From Oscillospiraceae bacterium (GTDB lineage: Bacteria; Bacillota; Clostridia; Oscillospirales; SIG627): a stretch of DNA of 64,000 nt. The position numbers and the translations under genes are program-made. Shown piece by piece: positions 1 to 9,138 of this stretch. How positions within the stretch are numbered: the stretch's first letter is position 1; each line of letters opens with the position of its first letter. Location: NCBI GenBank assembly GCA_015065265.1, contig SVQQ01000005.1, forward strand, positions 30,244-94,243, in the 5' to 3' direction. Below the pieces are notes generated by a model. It was given only the letters and a program-made list of their open reading frames with translations. It was not told where the DNA came from and did not search any database.

Positions 1-46
1 TAAATTTGTGATATAATTAATAAAAATTTATCGTTTAGGATTATTT

Positions 47-412
47 ATGTTTAAAAAAATTAAACACGTATTGTATGAGATTGTGCAGTTTATCTTAAAT
101 CCCAGATTTCTATTCTGTTTTGGTGTTGCTTGGATTGTAACAAACGGTTGGGCATATATTTTGTTTGGTATTAGCACCTATTTTGGAATCAGTTGGATGT
201 TTGCTATTTCCAGCGCATATCTTGCATTCCTCTGGCTGCCTGTATCTCCCGAGAAATTAGTTACCTTCGCCATTGCAATTGCTATATTAAAAAAACTGTT
301 TCCTCAAGACACTAAAACCCTTGGAAAATTAAAAAAACTACACAATAAAGTTAGGTCAAAAATAAAAAATAAATCCACTAAAAATACTAACGCAGAAAAG
401 GAGAAAATATGA
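47..412 (+). CDS. small hypothetical membrane protein
   Basis: ORF with hydrophobic segments and Lys-rich C-terminus; overlaps the next ORF by 4 bp. Confidence 0.7.
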   Translation: MFKKIKHVLYEIVQFILNPRFLFCFGVAWIVTNGWAYILFGISTYFGISWMFAISSAYLAFLWLPVSPEKLVTFAIAIAILKKLFPQDTKTLGKLKKLHNKVRSKIKNKSTKNTNAEKEKI

Positions 413-1002
413 ATATCATAAAAAGTAATATGTCATACGTTTTGAAAATATTTATAAATCATTTTGTTTCCGCCATTTATTCTCTGATACTTTTTATGGT
501 GTTTAGTGTGGCGCTTGGAGGAAAGCTTGTAATTCTGGGAAGTATTATTTCTATTGCGTTTTATTTGTTTCTCATTTACAGTTTTATGTGGGAAGCAGGA
601 GCAAAAAGAGCAGTAGGATATAATTTAAGAAAGATTAAGATTTTCGACGGAACATTGATAATGCTTGTCGGCGGGTTGCCTTTTTATTTAACTACAGTTT
701 TTAGTTGTATCCTTTGGTTTTTTAAAACGGACTCAACTTTTGCTGAATTGACTGTTGACGTAGTCTACAGAGTCCTTTTTTATGTGAACGTATTTTTCTC
801 GCAGTGTATGTATTCAGGCTTGTTCACTTCTATATTCGGCTCTATTCCTGATGTTCTACCATTTTTTTACTTATTTTCTCTGATACCAGGGATATTAGTC
901 GGTACGTTAGCTTATTTCTTTGGAAGCAAATCTTTTAGACTGAGAACAATTTTCGGAATTAAATACAACGAAGAAAAGGAAAAAATAAAGAATAATTACT
1001 AA
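409..1002 (+). CDS. hypothetical multi-pass membrane protein (possibly RDD-like)
   Basis: ORF with several TM segments; translationally coupled to upstream ORF. Confidence 0.65.
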   Translation: MNIIKSNMSYVLKIFINHFVSAIYSLILFMVFSVALGGKLVILGSIISIAFYLFLIYSFMWEAGAKRAVGYNLRKIKIFDGTLIMLVGGLPFYLTTVFSCILWFFKTDSTFAELTVDVVYRVLFYVNVFFSQCMYSGLFTSIFGSIPDVLPFFYLFSLIPGILVGTLAYFFGSKSFRLRTIFGIKYNEEKEKIKNNY

Positions 1003-1043
1003 TATTTACCAACGTTTTTCATATTCTAAAATGAGGTGTGAAT

Positions 1044-1775
1044 ATGAAAAAAACTACCAAACTCTATTTTAATTTAAATAAATTAATTTTAGTTGGCGCT
1101 TTATTTACTCTTGCGATTTTTTTCTTTCTTTTAGTTTTTCAAAACCTTGGCGAAAATTCAACGATTATTAACACAGGACTTGAACTCCGTAAGTACACAG
1201 TAATTATCGACGCAGGTCACGGCGGTAATGATAGCGGTGCTGTCGTAGACGGCGTATTCGAGAAAGATTTAAACTTAGAAATATCAGAGAAAATCGGAAA
1301 GGCTTTGTCTTTTTATAACGTCAACGTTCTTGAGACAAGGACGACTGATTCCTTGTTAGCAGAAGAGTCTTCAAAAAACAAAAAAAGAGAAGACTTAAAA
1401 AATCGTGTTGAATTTGCAAAAAAGGTTGACTCTCCGATTTTTGTAAGTATTCATATGAATAAATTCCCTGAAGAAAAATATAGCGGACTTCAGGTGTTTT
1501 ATTCCAAAAATAATGTTGAAAGTAAAAACCTTGCAAATTGTATTCAAGAAAACAATAAGTTTTATGTAGATGATAAAAACACAAGGCAAATAAAAAAAGC
1601 AACAAGTTCAATATTCGTTCTTGATAGACTTGAATGTCCTGCTATACTTATTGAATGCGGTTTTCTTTCAAATAAAAACGAGTTAGAAAAGTTAAAAGAC
1701 GAGAACTATCAAAAAAAACTTGCTTTCGTTATTTCAAACTCAATAATAGAATTTATAAATGATTTAGGATGTTGA
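1044..1775 (+). CDS. N-acetylmuramoyl-L-alanine amidase (Amidase_3, CwlD-like)
   Basis: Motifs VIIDAGHGGNDSGA, FVSIHMN, ILIECGFLSN; N-terminal TM; GAGGTG SD upstream of ATG at 1044. Confidence 0.9.
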   Translation: MKKTTKLYFNLNKLILVGALFTLAIFFFLLVFQNLGENSTIINTGLELRKYTVIIDAGHGGNDSGAVVDGVFEKDLNLEISEKIGKALSFYNVNVLETRTTDSLLAEESSKNKKREDLKNRVEFAKKVDSPIFVSIHMNKFPEEKYSGLQVFYSKNNVESKNLANCIQENNKFYVDDKNTRQIKKATSSIFVLDRLECPAILIECGFLSNKNELEKLKDENYQKKLAFVISNSIIEFINDLGC

Positions 1776-1777
1776 TT

Positions 1778-3157
1778 ATGGCTAAAAACGATGTAAAAAC
1801 AATTTATGTATGCAGTGAATGCGGTCACGTTCATGCAAAATGGGCAGGGAAGTGTCGCGAGTGCGGTTCCTGGGATACCTTAACAGAGGAAGTATCTATG
1901 CCAATAAAAACGGCTTCTTCTCTCACACCAAACTATTTTTCATCAAGCGAACCTCAACTCATATCATCTATTTCTACAGATTTGAATGAGGAAGTTAGAA
2001 TAAATACGGGAATATCCGAGTTTGACAGGGCGTTAGGCGGAGGTATAGTTAAAGGTTCTGTTGTTCTTATAAGCGGAGAGCCTGGTATCGGAAAAAGTAC
2101 CATCCTTTTACAGATATGTAAGAGCATTTCCGAAAACAAAAAAATCTTGTACGTTTCAGGAGAAGAATCTTCTACTCAAATTAAATTAAGAGCACAACGA
2201 CTGAGCGTAAGCGGTGAAAACGTATATCTTCTTTGCGAAACTAATATAGACGTAATTATATCATATATAGATAAAATAAGTCCCGATTTGGTAATAATAG
2301 ATTCAATACAGACTGTTTTCACCCCTTCTCTTGATTCAATACCGGGAAGTATCACACAGGTAAAGCAGTGCGCTTTATCAATTATCAAAAAAACAAAAGA
2401 CTCAGGAATTGCCACAGTAATTGTTGGACACGTAAATAAAGACGGTGGAATTGCTGGTCCCAAGGTGTTAGAACATATGGTCGACGTAGTTTTGACTTTT
2501 GAAGGTGAGCGTTCACAGTTCTACCGCCTTATAAGAGCATCTAAAAACAGATTTGGTTCAACTAATGAAATCGGCGTATTTGAAATGGGTGATAAGGGTC
2601 TAATTCAGATAACAGACCCAAGTAGAGCGTTACTTTCTGAAAAACCTAAAAACGTCTCTGGCAGTTGTACTGTTTGCGTTCACGAGGGGAGCAGACCTAT
2701 CCTTGCAGAGATACAGGCACTGGTTTCAAAAACCGTTTTTCCTGCACCTAAAAGAGTTGTGACAGGTCTAGATTTTAACAGAGTTTCTATTTTACTTGCA
2801 GTTATTGAAAAGAGACTTGGAATTTATCTGTCGAGTCAAGATGTGTATCTTAACGTAATTGGTGGGCTCAGATTAGACGAACCGTCATCCGATCTTGCTA
2901 TCGTAATGTCACTGATTTCGGCTTATAGAAATATAGAAATTGATGATAAGACTGTGGCAATAGGTGAAATAGGACTTCTAGGTGAGGTCAGGTCAGTTAG
3001 TTTTGTGGCTTCCAGAATTAAAGAAGCATCAAGACTTGGGTATAAAAGAATAATAATTCCTAAATCTGCACTTCCTAAGGATTTACCGCTATTACCTCAA
3101 GATTTTGAAATTGTTACAGTTAAGAGCATAACAGAGATTTTAAAACTGTTCTCTTGA
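1778..3157 (+). CDS. radA: DNA repair protein RadA
   Basis: N-terminal CxxC zinc finger (CSECGHVHAKWAGKCRECGSW), Walker A GEPGIGKST, KNRFG motif. Confidence 0.97.
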   Translation: MAKNDVKTIYVCSECGHVHAKWAGKCRECGSWDTLTEEVSMPIKTASSLTPNYFSSSEPQLISSISTDLNEEVRINTGISEFDRALGGGIVKGSVVLISGEPGIGKSTILLQICKSISENKKILYVSGEESSTQIKLRAQRLSVSGENVYLLCETNIDVIISYIDKISPDLVIIDSIQTVFTPSLDSIPGSITQVKQCALSIIKKTKDSGIATVIVGHVNKDGGIAGPKVLEHMVDVVLTFEGERSQFYRLIRASKNRFGSTNEIGVFEMGDKGLIQITDPSRALLSEKPKNVSGSCTVCVHEGSRPILAEIQALVSKTVFPAPKRVVTGLDFNRVSILLAVIEKRLGIYLSSQDVYLNVIGGLRLDEPSSDLAIVMSLISAYRNIEIDDKTVAIGEIGLLGEVRSVSFVASRIKEASRLGYKRIIIPKSALPKDLPLLPQDFEIVTVKSITEILKLFS

Positions 3158-3182
3158 AAATTCAGTGTGGAGAAATAAAAAA

Positions 3183-4328
3183 ATGACGGGTAAAGTAAAG
3201 AAACATTTATTATTAATAACGTTTGGAGTTGCACTTTTTGCATTACTCAATAATATAGGAGCCGTTTTATCATTTGCAAAAAAAATAGTATCTCTTTGTT
3301 TACCGCTTTTGCTTGGACTGCTTTTCGCGTTTATTTTGAACGTACCTATGCGCGGTTTTGAAAAAATACTTGATAAGATTTCTTCTAAGACGAAGACAAA
3401 ATTTATTGAGCGTTCAAAATATTTAATAAGTTTGCTTTTATCTATCGCTTGTATAATTTTAGTTTTGGTTATAGCTTTTACTATAGCTATACCAAAAATT
3501 GCTCAGTCGCTAAGAAGTATTGTGGAAATAGTAGATGCAAAAATTCCGGAGTTTTTAATATGGCTTGAACAAAATGGAGTTGATACTACTAAAATTACAG
3601 AGAAAATGTCTAACTTTAATTTTGAAGAGATTTTCAAGCATTTAACACAAGGTGCAGTGACTATTTTTCTGACAGCATTTGATGCTACAATGTTAGCGGT
3701 GAAGGCGGTAACAACAACGATATTAGCACTCATTATTGCTATATATTTACTTCTTGATAAAAAACATATTTCTTCTCAAGTGCGAAAACTTTGCAATAAG
3801 ATTTTTTCTGAAAAGCGAGTTGAAGGAATATATAAACATGCATATTTAATAAGAGACACCTTTGCAAAATTCTTGTCAGGTCAATGCCTTGAAGCTTGTA
3901 TTTTAGCATTTTTAATATTTATATTATTTATTGTTTTTGGCCTACCTCACGCAACTCTTATAGCACTTCTTGCGGCGGTGTTATCTTTTATTCCATATTT
4001 TGGTTCATTTGTAGCGTGTTTTATCGGAACTTTTTTGACTTTGATTGTAGCACCAGAAAAAGCAATTTTGTGTCTTGCTGTTTATTTGGGAGCACAGCTA
4101 ATTGAACAGCACTTTATATATCCTCACGTTGTAGGAAGTTCTGTGGGACTGTCACCGTTTTATACCATAATTGCTGTATTACTTGGCGGTAATTTATTTG
4201 GCATTTTCGGAATGTTACTCTTTATTCCTTTGTTTTCTGTAATTTATACCGTCGTCAGTGAATATGCAAATAGTGAAAAATCCAGTGAAGAAAATTGTAA
4301 AATGACAGATTCAAAAACAGACTTGTAA
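3183..4328 (+). CDS. AI-2E family transporter (YtvI/PerM-like)
   Basis: Multi-TM, family-typical C-terminus (GLPHATLIALLAAVLSFIPYFGS...). Confidence 0.9.
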   Translation: MTGKVKKHLLLITFGVALFALLNNIGAVLSFAKKIVSLCLPLLLGLLFAFILNVPMRGFEKILDKISSKTKTKFIERSKYLISLLLSIACIILVLVIAFTIAIPKIAQSLRSIVEIVDAKIPEFLIWLEQNGVDTTKITEKMSNFNFEEIFKHLTQGAVTIFLTAFDATMLAVKAVTTTILALIIAIYLLLDKKHISSQVRKLCNKIFSEKRVEGIYKHAYLIRDTFAKFLSGQCLEACILAFLIFILFIVFGLPHATLIALLAAVLSFIPYFGSFVACFIGTFLTLIVAPEKAILCLAVYLGAQLIEQHFIYPHVVGSSVGLSPFYTIIAVLLGGNLFGIFGMLLFIPLFSVIYTVVSEYANSEKSSEENCKMTDSKTDL

Positions 4329-4353
4329 AAACTCTCTTTGATTAAATACTAAA

Positions 4354-4391
4354 AATAAAAAATCCGAAAGCTTTCGCTTCCGGATTTTTGT
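4354..4391 (+). terminator. intrinsic terminator
   Basis: AAATCCGAAAGC-TTTC-GCTTCCGGATTTTT hairpin plus T-run. Confidence 0.8.
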
Positions 4392-4393
4392 GT

Positions 4394-4441
4394 TGTGTGG
4401 CTGATTTAGATGCAAAACCGTGTGTGGTCAATTTAGATGCA
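4394..4441. repeat. two imperfect 21-bp direct repeats (TGTGTGG..ATTTAGATGCA), possible IS-end remnant
   Basis: tgtgtggctgatttagatgca (4394-4414) and tgtgtggtcaatttagatgca (4421-4441), 18/21 identical. Confidence 0.6.
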
Positions 4442-4550
4442 CGCTGATTTGGCAGATGGTACAGTAACCCCTTGGCGATGATGGGAGTTAAAAGATTCCG
4501 CGTTCTACCGGACTTTTAACGCCATGCTTGCAACGAAATCTATGTAAATA

Positions 4551-5522
4551 TTATTTTCCACTCTTGTTTTTTCGTTGCTTGATTTTGTTTTCCCAAACAT
4601 CTGCTCTTTTAATATAAATGTCAAAAAGCCGTTCATAAGAGAGAATCCTGCGAAACCTTGCCCCTCCATGACGAGAAGGAATAGGAGGCTGAACAATACC
4701 CACGCATATTCCGAGTGTAACAACAGTAAACCAATTCGGAAAGTAGAACAAAACAAGAAATGCAACAAAAAATAATGGATAATAGCAAGCAAGCACGATA
4801 TGGGATAGCCACTTCTTCGGTAATATTTTGCTCCAAAAACGATATTCTATTGAGAAAGCGTCAAACACGGGAATGCGAACAGTTCCCAGTATAATCCAAA
4901 TCGCTATGAAGACGATCGTTTGAGATGTGGAAGCTCCGGGAGCATTTACAAGTAATGCTACATATAAAGGACACAGAATAATGATTGCCGCTATAGCCAA
5001 TATCGAAGGCAACAAAGAGGTAACGCCTTCTATGCGGATATCGATATCTTTTCTGTATTTCTTAATGCGTGATAGCAAAGATATCGGGAATTTTTCAAGA
5101 ACAATATGCTTGGTACCTTGCGCATAATATACAATCAAGCGAAACATCCTTGCAGGATCGCTTTTGTATCTCGGCTTTGAATCAATGGCATATTCGATTT
5201 TTTCTATTGCTTCCCACTTAAGCATTCCTTTAGGGTGATGAATACCTTCTTCGTTAAGCACACAAATAATTCTTCCGAAAAAATGCTTGTTCAGCACTTG
5301 AAGTATCAGGAAAGGCAAAGAAAAAACAACGAATACCAAAACCGATGCTCCAAAGGTGGATGATAATTCGTATTGTTCATATTTTCCCAAAGCAAGTGAA
5401 ATTACGGTAATGGCATAAGGAATGCCAAGCATTAGGGAAAATAAAAAGGTAAGCGGAGTATTTAAGTACTGCCTTCGTATCTTTTTTCCGTCAATGCCTT
5501 TCAGCTCATTTTTTTTCATCAA
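4551..5522 (-). CDS. hypothetical membrane protein
   Basis: 323-aa ORF, several TM segments, GGAAGGCGGTGG SD-like upstream; no family recognised. Confidence 0.7.
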   Translation of the reverse strand: MMKKNELKGIDGKKIRRQYLNTPLTFLFSLMLGIPYAITVISLALGKYEQYELSSTFGASVLVFVVFSLPFLILQVLNKHFFGRIICVLNEEGIHHPKGMLKWEAIEKIEYAIDSKPRYKSDPARMFRLIVYYAQGTKHIVLEKFPISLLSRIKKYRKDIDIRIEGVTSLLPSILAIAAIIILCPLYVALLVNAPGASTSQTIVFIAIWIILGTVRIPVFDAFSIEYRFWSKILPKKWLSHIVLACYYPLFFVAFLVLFYFPNWFTVVTLGICVGIVQPPIPSRHGGARFRRILSYERLFDIYIKRADVWENKIKQRKNKSGK

Positions 5523-5574
5523 ACCACCGCCTTCCTGACATCAATATACCACAATTTTGTAAACATTTCAACCG

Positions 5575-5656
5575 TTTCGCCGGTTCGAATCTGTCTACAG
5601 TTTTGGTGCTGTGGGGAATCTATATAAAAAATGCATTTCGCCGGTTCGAATCTGTC
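5575..5656. repeat. 21-bp perfect direct repeat TTTCGCCGGTTCGAATCTGTC, two copies
   Basis: Copies at 5575-5595 and 5636-5656. Confidence 0.9.
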
Positions 5657-5717
5657 GTGGAACCCGAAAAGCCCGAAATGCATCTACAACATTCTGAAAA
5701 ACTTCAGAATCAGAAAA

Positions 5718-5749
5718 ATTGCCCCAAGATGCCGAGGCATCTTGGGGCA
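5718..5749 (-). terminator. strong hairpin / putative intrinsic terminator of the four-helix-bundle gene
   Basis: TGCCCCAAGATGCC-tcg-GGCATCTTGGGGCA followed on the minus strand by ATTTTTCT. Confidence 0.7.
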
Positions 5750-5783
5750 GGAGAAATCTCTCGAAATCTCCGATTTTCTCGTT

Positions 5784-6137
5784 TTACTTAGTTTCTTTAG
5801 CCGTGTTGATAGAGGCAATCAACACTCTTTTAATTTCTAAGCAGTCGTTCAATAACGATGCTCCCATATCTTCAGTTATGTACTCGGACATCGTGAGCAA
5901 TTTTAGCCAATATTCTGTTTCAGCGGTTTCTTTTAATGCAATGTGCATTTTAGAAATAAAATCCGCTTTACTCTGACCATAATTAGCTTCGTTTATATTT
6001 GCACCAATTGAGGTGCCGCTACGTACAATCTGCTTTGAGATAATTGTTTCTTTTTTCGTCTTGATGAGATATTGATGAAGCTTAATAATACGTGAGGCAA
6101 AAGCGATCGATTTATCAACTAAAATATTCTCTTTCAT
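5784..6137 (-). CDS. four helix bundle protein (S23 / 23S rRNA intervening-sequence protein family)
   Basis: SKQIVRSGTSIGANINEANYGQSKADFISKMHIALKETAETEYWLKLL is characteristic; ATG at 6137 preceded by GGAGGTGCG; upstream track start not needed. Confidence 0.9.
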   Translation of the reverse strand: MKENILVDKSIAFASRIIKLHQYLIKTKKETIISKQIVRSGTSIGANINEANYGQSKADFISKMHIALKETAETEYWLKLLTMSEYITEDMGASLLNDCLEIKRVLIASINTAKETK

Positions 6138-6191
6138 AACGCACCTCCGATACAAAAATATTATAGCATATATTGGCAAATATTTCAACAG

Positions 6192-6301
6192 CATTATTCA
6201 TTATTCATCAGCGAAGCGATTTCATTATTCATTCTTCATTAAAAAATACGCGTGTGGGATAAATGAACAATGAATGATTAATAATGAAAAATGAATAATA
6301 C
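6192..6301. repeat. inverted TTCATT-rich repeat region
   Basis: attattcattattcat...cattattcattcttcatt opposed by aatgaacaatgaatgattaataatgaaaaatgaataat. Confidence 0.8.
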
Positions 6302-6303
6302 AA

Positions 6304-6340
6304 ACAAAAATCCGCATTCTTGCGAACGCGGATTTTTGTT
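6304..6340 (-). terminator. intrinsic terminator downstream of tRNA-Gln
   Basis: AACAAAAATCCGC...GCGGATTTTTGTT hairpin. Confidence 0.75.
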
Positions 6341-6343
6341 TGG

Positions 6344-6416
6344 CTGGGATGGCTGGGCTCGAACCAGCGCGATGCGAGAGTCAAAGTCTCGTGCCTTACC
6401 ACTTGGCTACATCCCA
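6344..6416 (-). tRNA. tRNA-Gln (UUG)
   Basis: RC TGGGATGTAGCCAAGTGGTAAGGCACGAGACTTTGACTCTCGCATCGCGCTGGTTCGAGCCCAGCCATCCCAG folds as cloverleaf; 7-bp acceptor stem; loop CTTTGAC. Confidence 0.97.
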
Positions 6417-6582
6417 AAATGCTTATTAATTTTAACATAACAAATTGCTTTTGTCAACACAAATACAATAAAAGTTGTTATATTCTCAAACAATTTTTAA
6501 AAAATAAGCACGTATTAAAAAATGTTTTTTTATATAGCGGACATACTATTAATTGCACCATAAAATATAGGGAGGTGCAAAA

Positions 6583-7938
6583 ATGGTTGAAAGAATACTA
6601 TACCTGATTAAAGAAAGAAAATACGTTGAAGTAAGACGTATACTAGGAAATATCAATCCAATGGATATTGCTACACTTTTTTCGGAGTTTTCTGACAATT
6701 CTCTTCCTATACTCTTCAGAATACTTCCCAAAAATATAGCAACTGACGTTTTTGTTAATATGAGTGTACAACAACAGGAAACACTTATTAAGTCTTTTAG
6801 TGATTTCGAATTAAAAATCGTTTTTGAAGACCTGTATCTTGACGACGCAGTGGATATTATAGAAGAAATGCCCGCAAACGTGGTAAAAAGAATTTTACTA
6901 AATTCTTCTCCGCAGGTCAGAAATCAAATAAACAGTATTTTACAGTATCCCAAAGATAGTGCAGGAAGTATTATGACAATAGAATATGTAAGCTTCAGAA
7001 AAAACATTACCGTCAGTGAGGCATTTGAGCACATCAAAAAAACAGGGATAGACAAGGAAACAATTTACACGTGCTACGTAACCGACTCTTTTAAAGTCCT
7101 GATAGGGCTTGTTAGTGCAAAAACACTTTTGTTATCGGATAGAACTGCAACCGTCGAAAGTATAATGGAGACCAACGTAATATATGCAAATACTCTTGAT
7201 GATAAGGAAGAGGTAGCGCGAATTTTTGACAAATACGACTTTTTAGCCTTACCCGTAGTAGACAAAGAAAAAAGGCTCGTTGGTATTGTAACCGTAGATG
7301 ATGCCATAGACGTGATACTTGAAGAAAATGAAGAAGATATTTCAAAAATGGCTGCTATAACCCCTAACGAAACGCCCTATTTAGAGTCAAGTGTATTTTC
7401 AATTTGGAAAGCGAGAATTCCTTGGCTCTTGTTGCTTATGGTATCGGCAACCGTTACAGGGATGATTATTTCTGGATACGAAACAGCCCTTGCGAAAGCT
7501 GTTATACTTACCACTTTTATCCCAATGCTTATGGGAACAGGAGGCAACTCGGGAAGTCAAGCCTCGGTAACTGTAATAAGAGAACTCTCCCTTGGTGATT
7601 TAAGATTTTCAGATATTTTTAAAGTTCTTTGGAAGGAGTTTAGAGTTGCTTCTTTGTGTGGTATGACTCTTTCACTGGTCGAATTTTTAAAACTTATCCT
7701 TGTCGACAATCTGATGTTAGGAAATTCTGCAGTTACGCTAAGCGTATCTCTCGCAGTTTCGTTAACAATATTTTTCACAGTACTTTTAGCAAAACTGGTA
7801 GGCTCATCGCTTCCCATTTTTGCACAAAAAATAGGTTTTGACCCTGCTGTTATGGCAAGTCCGTTTATTACTACAGTTGTCGATGCACTTTCTCTTGTGA
7901 TATTTTTTGCTGTGGCAACTTCTGTTTTGAATATATAA
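6583..7938 (+). CDS. mgtE: magnesium transporter MgtE
   Basis: MgtE_N, tandem CBS, and TM domain with PMLMGTGGNSGSQAS motif; GGAGGTG SD. Confidence 0.97.
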   Translation: MVERILYLIKERKYVEVRRILGNINPMDIATLFSEFSDNSLPILFRILPKNIATDVFVNMSVQQQETLIKSFSDFELKIVFEDLYLDDAVDIIEEMPANVVKRILLNSSPQVRNQINSILQYPKDSAGSIMTIEYVSFRKNITVSEAFEHIKKTGIDKETIYTCYVTDSFKVLIGLVSAKTLLLSDRTATVESIMETNVIYANTLDDKEEVARIFDKYDFLALPVVDKEKRLVGIVTVDDAIDVILEENEEDISKMAAITPNETPYLESSVFSIWKARIPWLLLLMVSATVTGMIISGYETALAKAVILTTFIPMLMGTGGNSGSQASVTVIRELSLGDLRFSDIFKVLWKEFRVASLCGMTLSLVEFLKLILVDNLMLGNSAVTLSVSLAVSLTIFFTVLLAKLVGSSLPIFAQKIGFDPAVMASPFITTVVDALSLVIFFAVATSVLNI

Positions 7939-7976
7939 AAAGGTTATCAAAATAAGTTTGATAACCTTTTTATATA
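7938..7976. terminator. bidirectional intrinsic terminator
   Basis: AAAAGGTTATCAAA...TTTGATAACCTTTTT between convergent genes. Confidence 0.9.
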
Positions 7977-7977
7977 A

Positions 7978-9138
7978 CTATTCTTTGTAAATCATTGAAA
8001 CACAGTGCGCTGAAATTCCAAGTTTTTCTCCGGTAAAACCTAACTTTTCTTCAGTGGTCGCTTTTACGTTAACTTGGTTTTCCTCTACTCCCAATACGTT
8101 AATAATGTTCTTAGTCATTTCTTTAATGAAAGGGGAGAGCTTAGGCTCTTGAGCGATTATGGTTGCATCAAGATTAGACACTTTATATCCGTGCTCGTCT
8201 AACAATTTTTTCACGTGGAATAAAAGTTTCATGCTCGAAATTCCTTTGTACTTTTCGTCACTGTCAGGAAAGTGCTTTCCGATATCTCCGAGGGAGGCTG
8301 CACCTAAAAGGGAATCCATAATTGCGTGAGTGAGAACGTCTGCATCAGAATGTCCTAAAAGTCCTACGGAATGCGGTATTTTAACACCGCCGAGTATTAA
8401 ATCTCTGTCAGTTGCAAGTCTGTGCACGTCATAGCCGTGTCCTATTCTGATAGAAGGAGTGCTGTTTTCAAGTGCGTTTTTCACTTTTTTAAAATCCTTT
8501 GGCGTAGTAATTTTTGTATTATCTCTTTCCATAACGTAAGTTTTGACTTTGTGTCCAAACTTTTCAACCAGAGAGCAGTCATCTGTAAAAGTATCTGTGT
8601 CTTTTAGGGAGGAAACGCACTGCTTATAAATGTCTGTTTTAAACACCTGTGGGGTTGACGCAAGGAAAACTGTATCACGATTTATCGTGTCAGTTATCGT
8701 GCCATCCTTGGCAATCTTAACTGTATCTACTACTTTTGAAACGGGACACACCGCACCGCACGACAAAGCAAGTTTAATAATTTTATCTATATCTTCTGTT
8801 GTAATGAGCGGTCTTGCGGCATCATGAATTGCAACGAATTCACTGTTTTTGTTTAACACGTTCAATGCTTTTTTAACCGATTCCTGTCGCACCTTTCCGC
8901 CTTCAACTATTGAAGTGAGTTTGGGATAAGTCTTTTTTAATTGTGAAATAATTTCAACTTCTTCTTTTTTGGTTGAAATAACTATTTCTTTTACGTATTC
9001 AGAATTTGAAAAGGCTTTGAGGGAAAACTCAATGACTTTATTGTTTGAAATATCCAACAATTGTTTTGAAACGTTTTTACCCATCCTTGAACTGTTTCCC
9101 GCTGCGGCTATAATCACGCTAACGTAAGGACTACACAT
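7978..9138 (-). CDS. ispDF: bifunctional IspD/IspF (MEP-CMP transferase / MECDP synthase)
   Basis: IspD N-half ([21 protein letters not shown]) fused to IspF ([32 protein letters not shown]); ATG at 9138 overlaps typA stop by 8 bp. Confidence 0.95.
   Translation of the reverse strand: MCSPYVSVIIAAAGNSSRMGKNVSKQLLDISNNKVIEFSLKAFSNSEYVKEIVISTKKEEVEIISQLKKTYPKLTSIVEGGKVRQESVKKALNVLNKNSEFVAIHDAARPLITTEDIDKIIKLALSCGAVCPVSKVVDTVKIAKDGTITDTINRDTVFLASTPQVFKTDIYKQCVSSLKDTDTFTDDCSLVEKFGHKVKTYVMERDNTKITTPKDFKKVKNALENSTPSIRIGHGYDVHRLATDRDLILGGVKIPHSVGLLGHSDADVLTHAIMDSLLGAASLGDIGKHFPDSDEKYKGISSMKLLFHVKKLLDEHGYKVSNLDATIIAQEPKLSPFIKEMTKNIINVLGVEENQVNVKATTEEKLGFTGEKLGISAHCVSMIYKE

Noticed and set aside
5603-5976. 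Plus-strand ORFs over the hairpin region
   Set aside because: Overlap structured non-coding DNA and the antisense of the four-helix-bundle gene
6229-6607. ORFs across tRNA-Gln
   Set aside because: Overlap a clear tRNA gene and terminator; not coding
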